This document shows, one piece after another, positions 61,672 through 62,623 of a stretch of DNA of 62,623 nt. Position 1 is the stretch's first letter; every line of letters starts with the position of its first letter. Location: positions 1 to 62,623 of the forward strand of contig CACOKG010000002.1 of NCBI GenBank assembly GCA_902627745.1. The letters are read 5' to 3'. The stretch comes from an uncultured Pelagibacteraceae bacterium. GTDB taxonomy: Bacteria; Pseudomonadota; Alphaproteobacteria; Pelagibacterales; Pelagibacteraceae. The position numbers and the translations under genes are program-made. Below the pieces are notes generated by a model. It had not been told where the DNA came from, did no database searches, and was given only the letters and a program-made list of their open reading frames with translations.

Positions 61672-62623
61672 ATGGTTCTTAAAAATATTAAATTTATACT
61701 TATTATATTATTATTTTATCAGAACACTTTGTTTACGAAAAGTAATTCTTTTGAAAAAATTGATTCTAAAAATTTATCAAAATATTTTTCAGGTGTAGTT
61801 GCTTTTGGTAATAAAAAAAATTCTGAAGCTTTAGATTTTTTTAATTCATCTAAAATTTTGATTAATGCTCATGATCCATTTTTAAAAAGGTATGTATCTT
61901 CGTTAGTATTAGAGAATAAAGTAATGCAAGCGATTCAAATTATTAAACAAAATTATGAAAATGAAAATATAGATTTTTTCGATTCTTATTTATTATTAAT
62001 AATTGATAATTTAAAAAAAAATGAGTTAGATATTGCCTATGAATATATTTCTATTGCAAATAATTTTGCAGAACAGGATAGGTTTAATTTAGCAATTTTA
62101 GAAAGCTTAAAACAATATGTTTATCTCTTTAAAGAAAAAAAATTTTTAGACGATAAGAAAAACTTTGGAAGACTATCTTATATTTCAGAAACATTTCAAA
62201 AGTGTTATTTAGATGATCCTAATACAGGGAGATATTTCTCAAAATTGATAAATGATCCTGAGTCTGATTTTACTAGGTATATTTATTTTTATATAAGTTA
62301 CTTAGTTGAAAACGATAATTTAAATGAAGCAAAAGTAATTACTGACGAAATAGAATTTTTAAATTCAACATTGCTACTATCACAAGGTAAAAGTTGGATT
62401 GACAATGGAAACTTGCAAAAATTTCAAGAGGTTTTTTCATGCAAAAATCATAATGATTTAATTGCTGAATTTTTGTTTTTAATATCAAATCTGTATTCTG
62501 CACAAGACAATTATGAGATGTCAAATTTTTACTTAAATTTGTCAAATTTTCTCAATCCTAGATTTGTATTTAATTTATCACTAGTTGCAGAAAATCATTA
62601 TTTTAATAAAGACTATGAAAAGG
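61672..62623 (+). CDS. secreted helical-repeat (TPR-like) protein, partial at window edge
   Basis: Open frame from ATG 61672: MVLKNIKFILIILLFYQNTLFTKSNSFEKIDSKNLSKYFSGVVAFGNKKNSEALDFFNSSKILINAHDPFLKRYVSSLVLEN... Signal peptide-like start and TPR-like repeats; runs off the window. Confidence 0.65.
   Translation, partial: MVLKNIKFILIILLFYQNTLFTKSNSFEKIDSKNLSKYFSGVVAFGNKKNSEALDFFNSSKILINAHDPFLKRYVSSLVLENKVMQAIQIIKQNYENENIDFFDSYLLLIIDNLKKNELDIAYEYISIANNFAEQDRFNLAILESLKQYVYLFKEKKFLDDKKNFGRLSYISETFQKCYLDDPNTGRYFSKLINDPESDFTRYIYFYISYLVENDNLNEAKVITDEIEFLNSTLLLSQGKSWIDNGNLQKFQEVFSCKNHNDLIAEFLFLISNLYSAQDNYEMSNFYLNLSNFLNPRFVFNLSLVAENHYFNKDYEK

Overview
This window is an AT-rich, very gene-dense bacterial chromosome segment. 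It resembles a streamlined marine alphaproteobacterium of the SAR11/Pelagibacter type; that placement is inferred from gene content, gene order and composition, because no rRNA is present. Almost everything is core genome: purine permease, Hsp20, oligopeptidase, TldD/TldE, BipA, GroESL, IleS/LspA, PurD, a lipid A/Kdo block, the cytochrome c oxidase assembly operon, ThrC/ThrB/IspH, a retinal/carotenoid cluster (crtI-crtB-crtY-blh), the F0 ATP synthase genes, SMC, DsbA, DciA-like, MutY, a CcrM-like methylase, RNase HII and a family-4-like UDG. I saw no mobile elements, CRISPR arrays, rRNA or tRNA. No obviously novel multigene defence or accessory system is evident. The best leads are: (1) an extremely lysine-rich coiled-coil protein with an internal A14 tract and a small membrane-protein partner; (2) a compact SMC that appears to lack the hinge; (3) a cluster of GANTC sites just upstream of the CcrM-like gene; (4) retinal-synthesis genes directly downstream of the F0 genes; (5) a UDG lacking most Fe-S ligands; (6) extreme gene packing, with near-zero divergent gaps and shared TTAA/TTAG convergent stops; (7) sigma32-like motifs shared by groES and hsp20; and (8) a 41-aa ORF in the cox operon that the ORF track misses.
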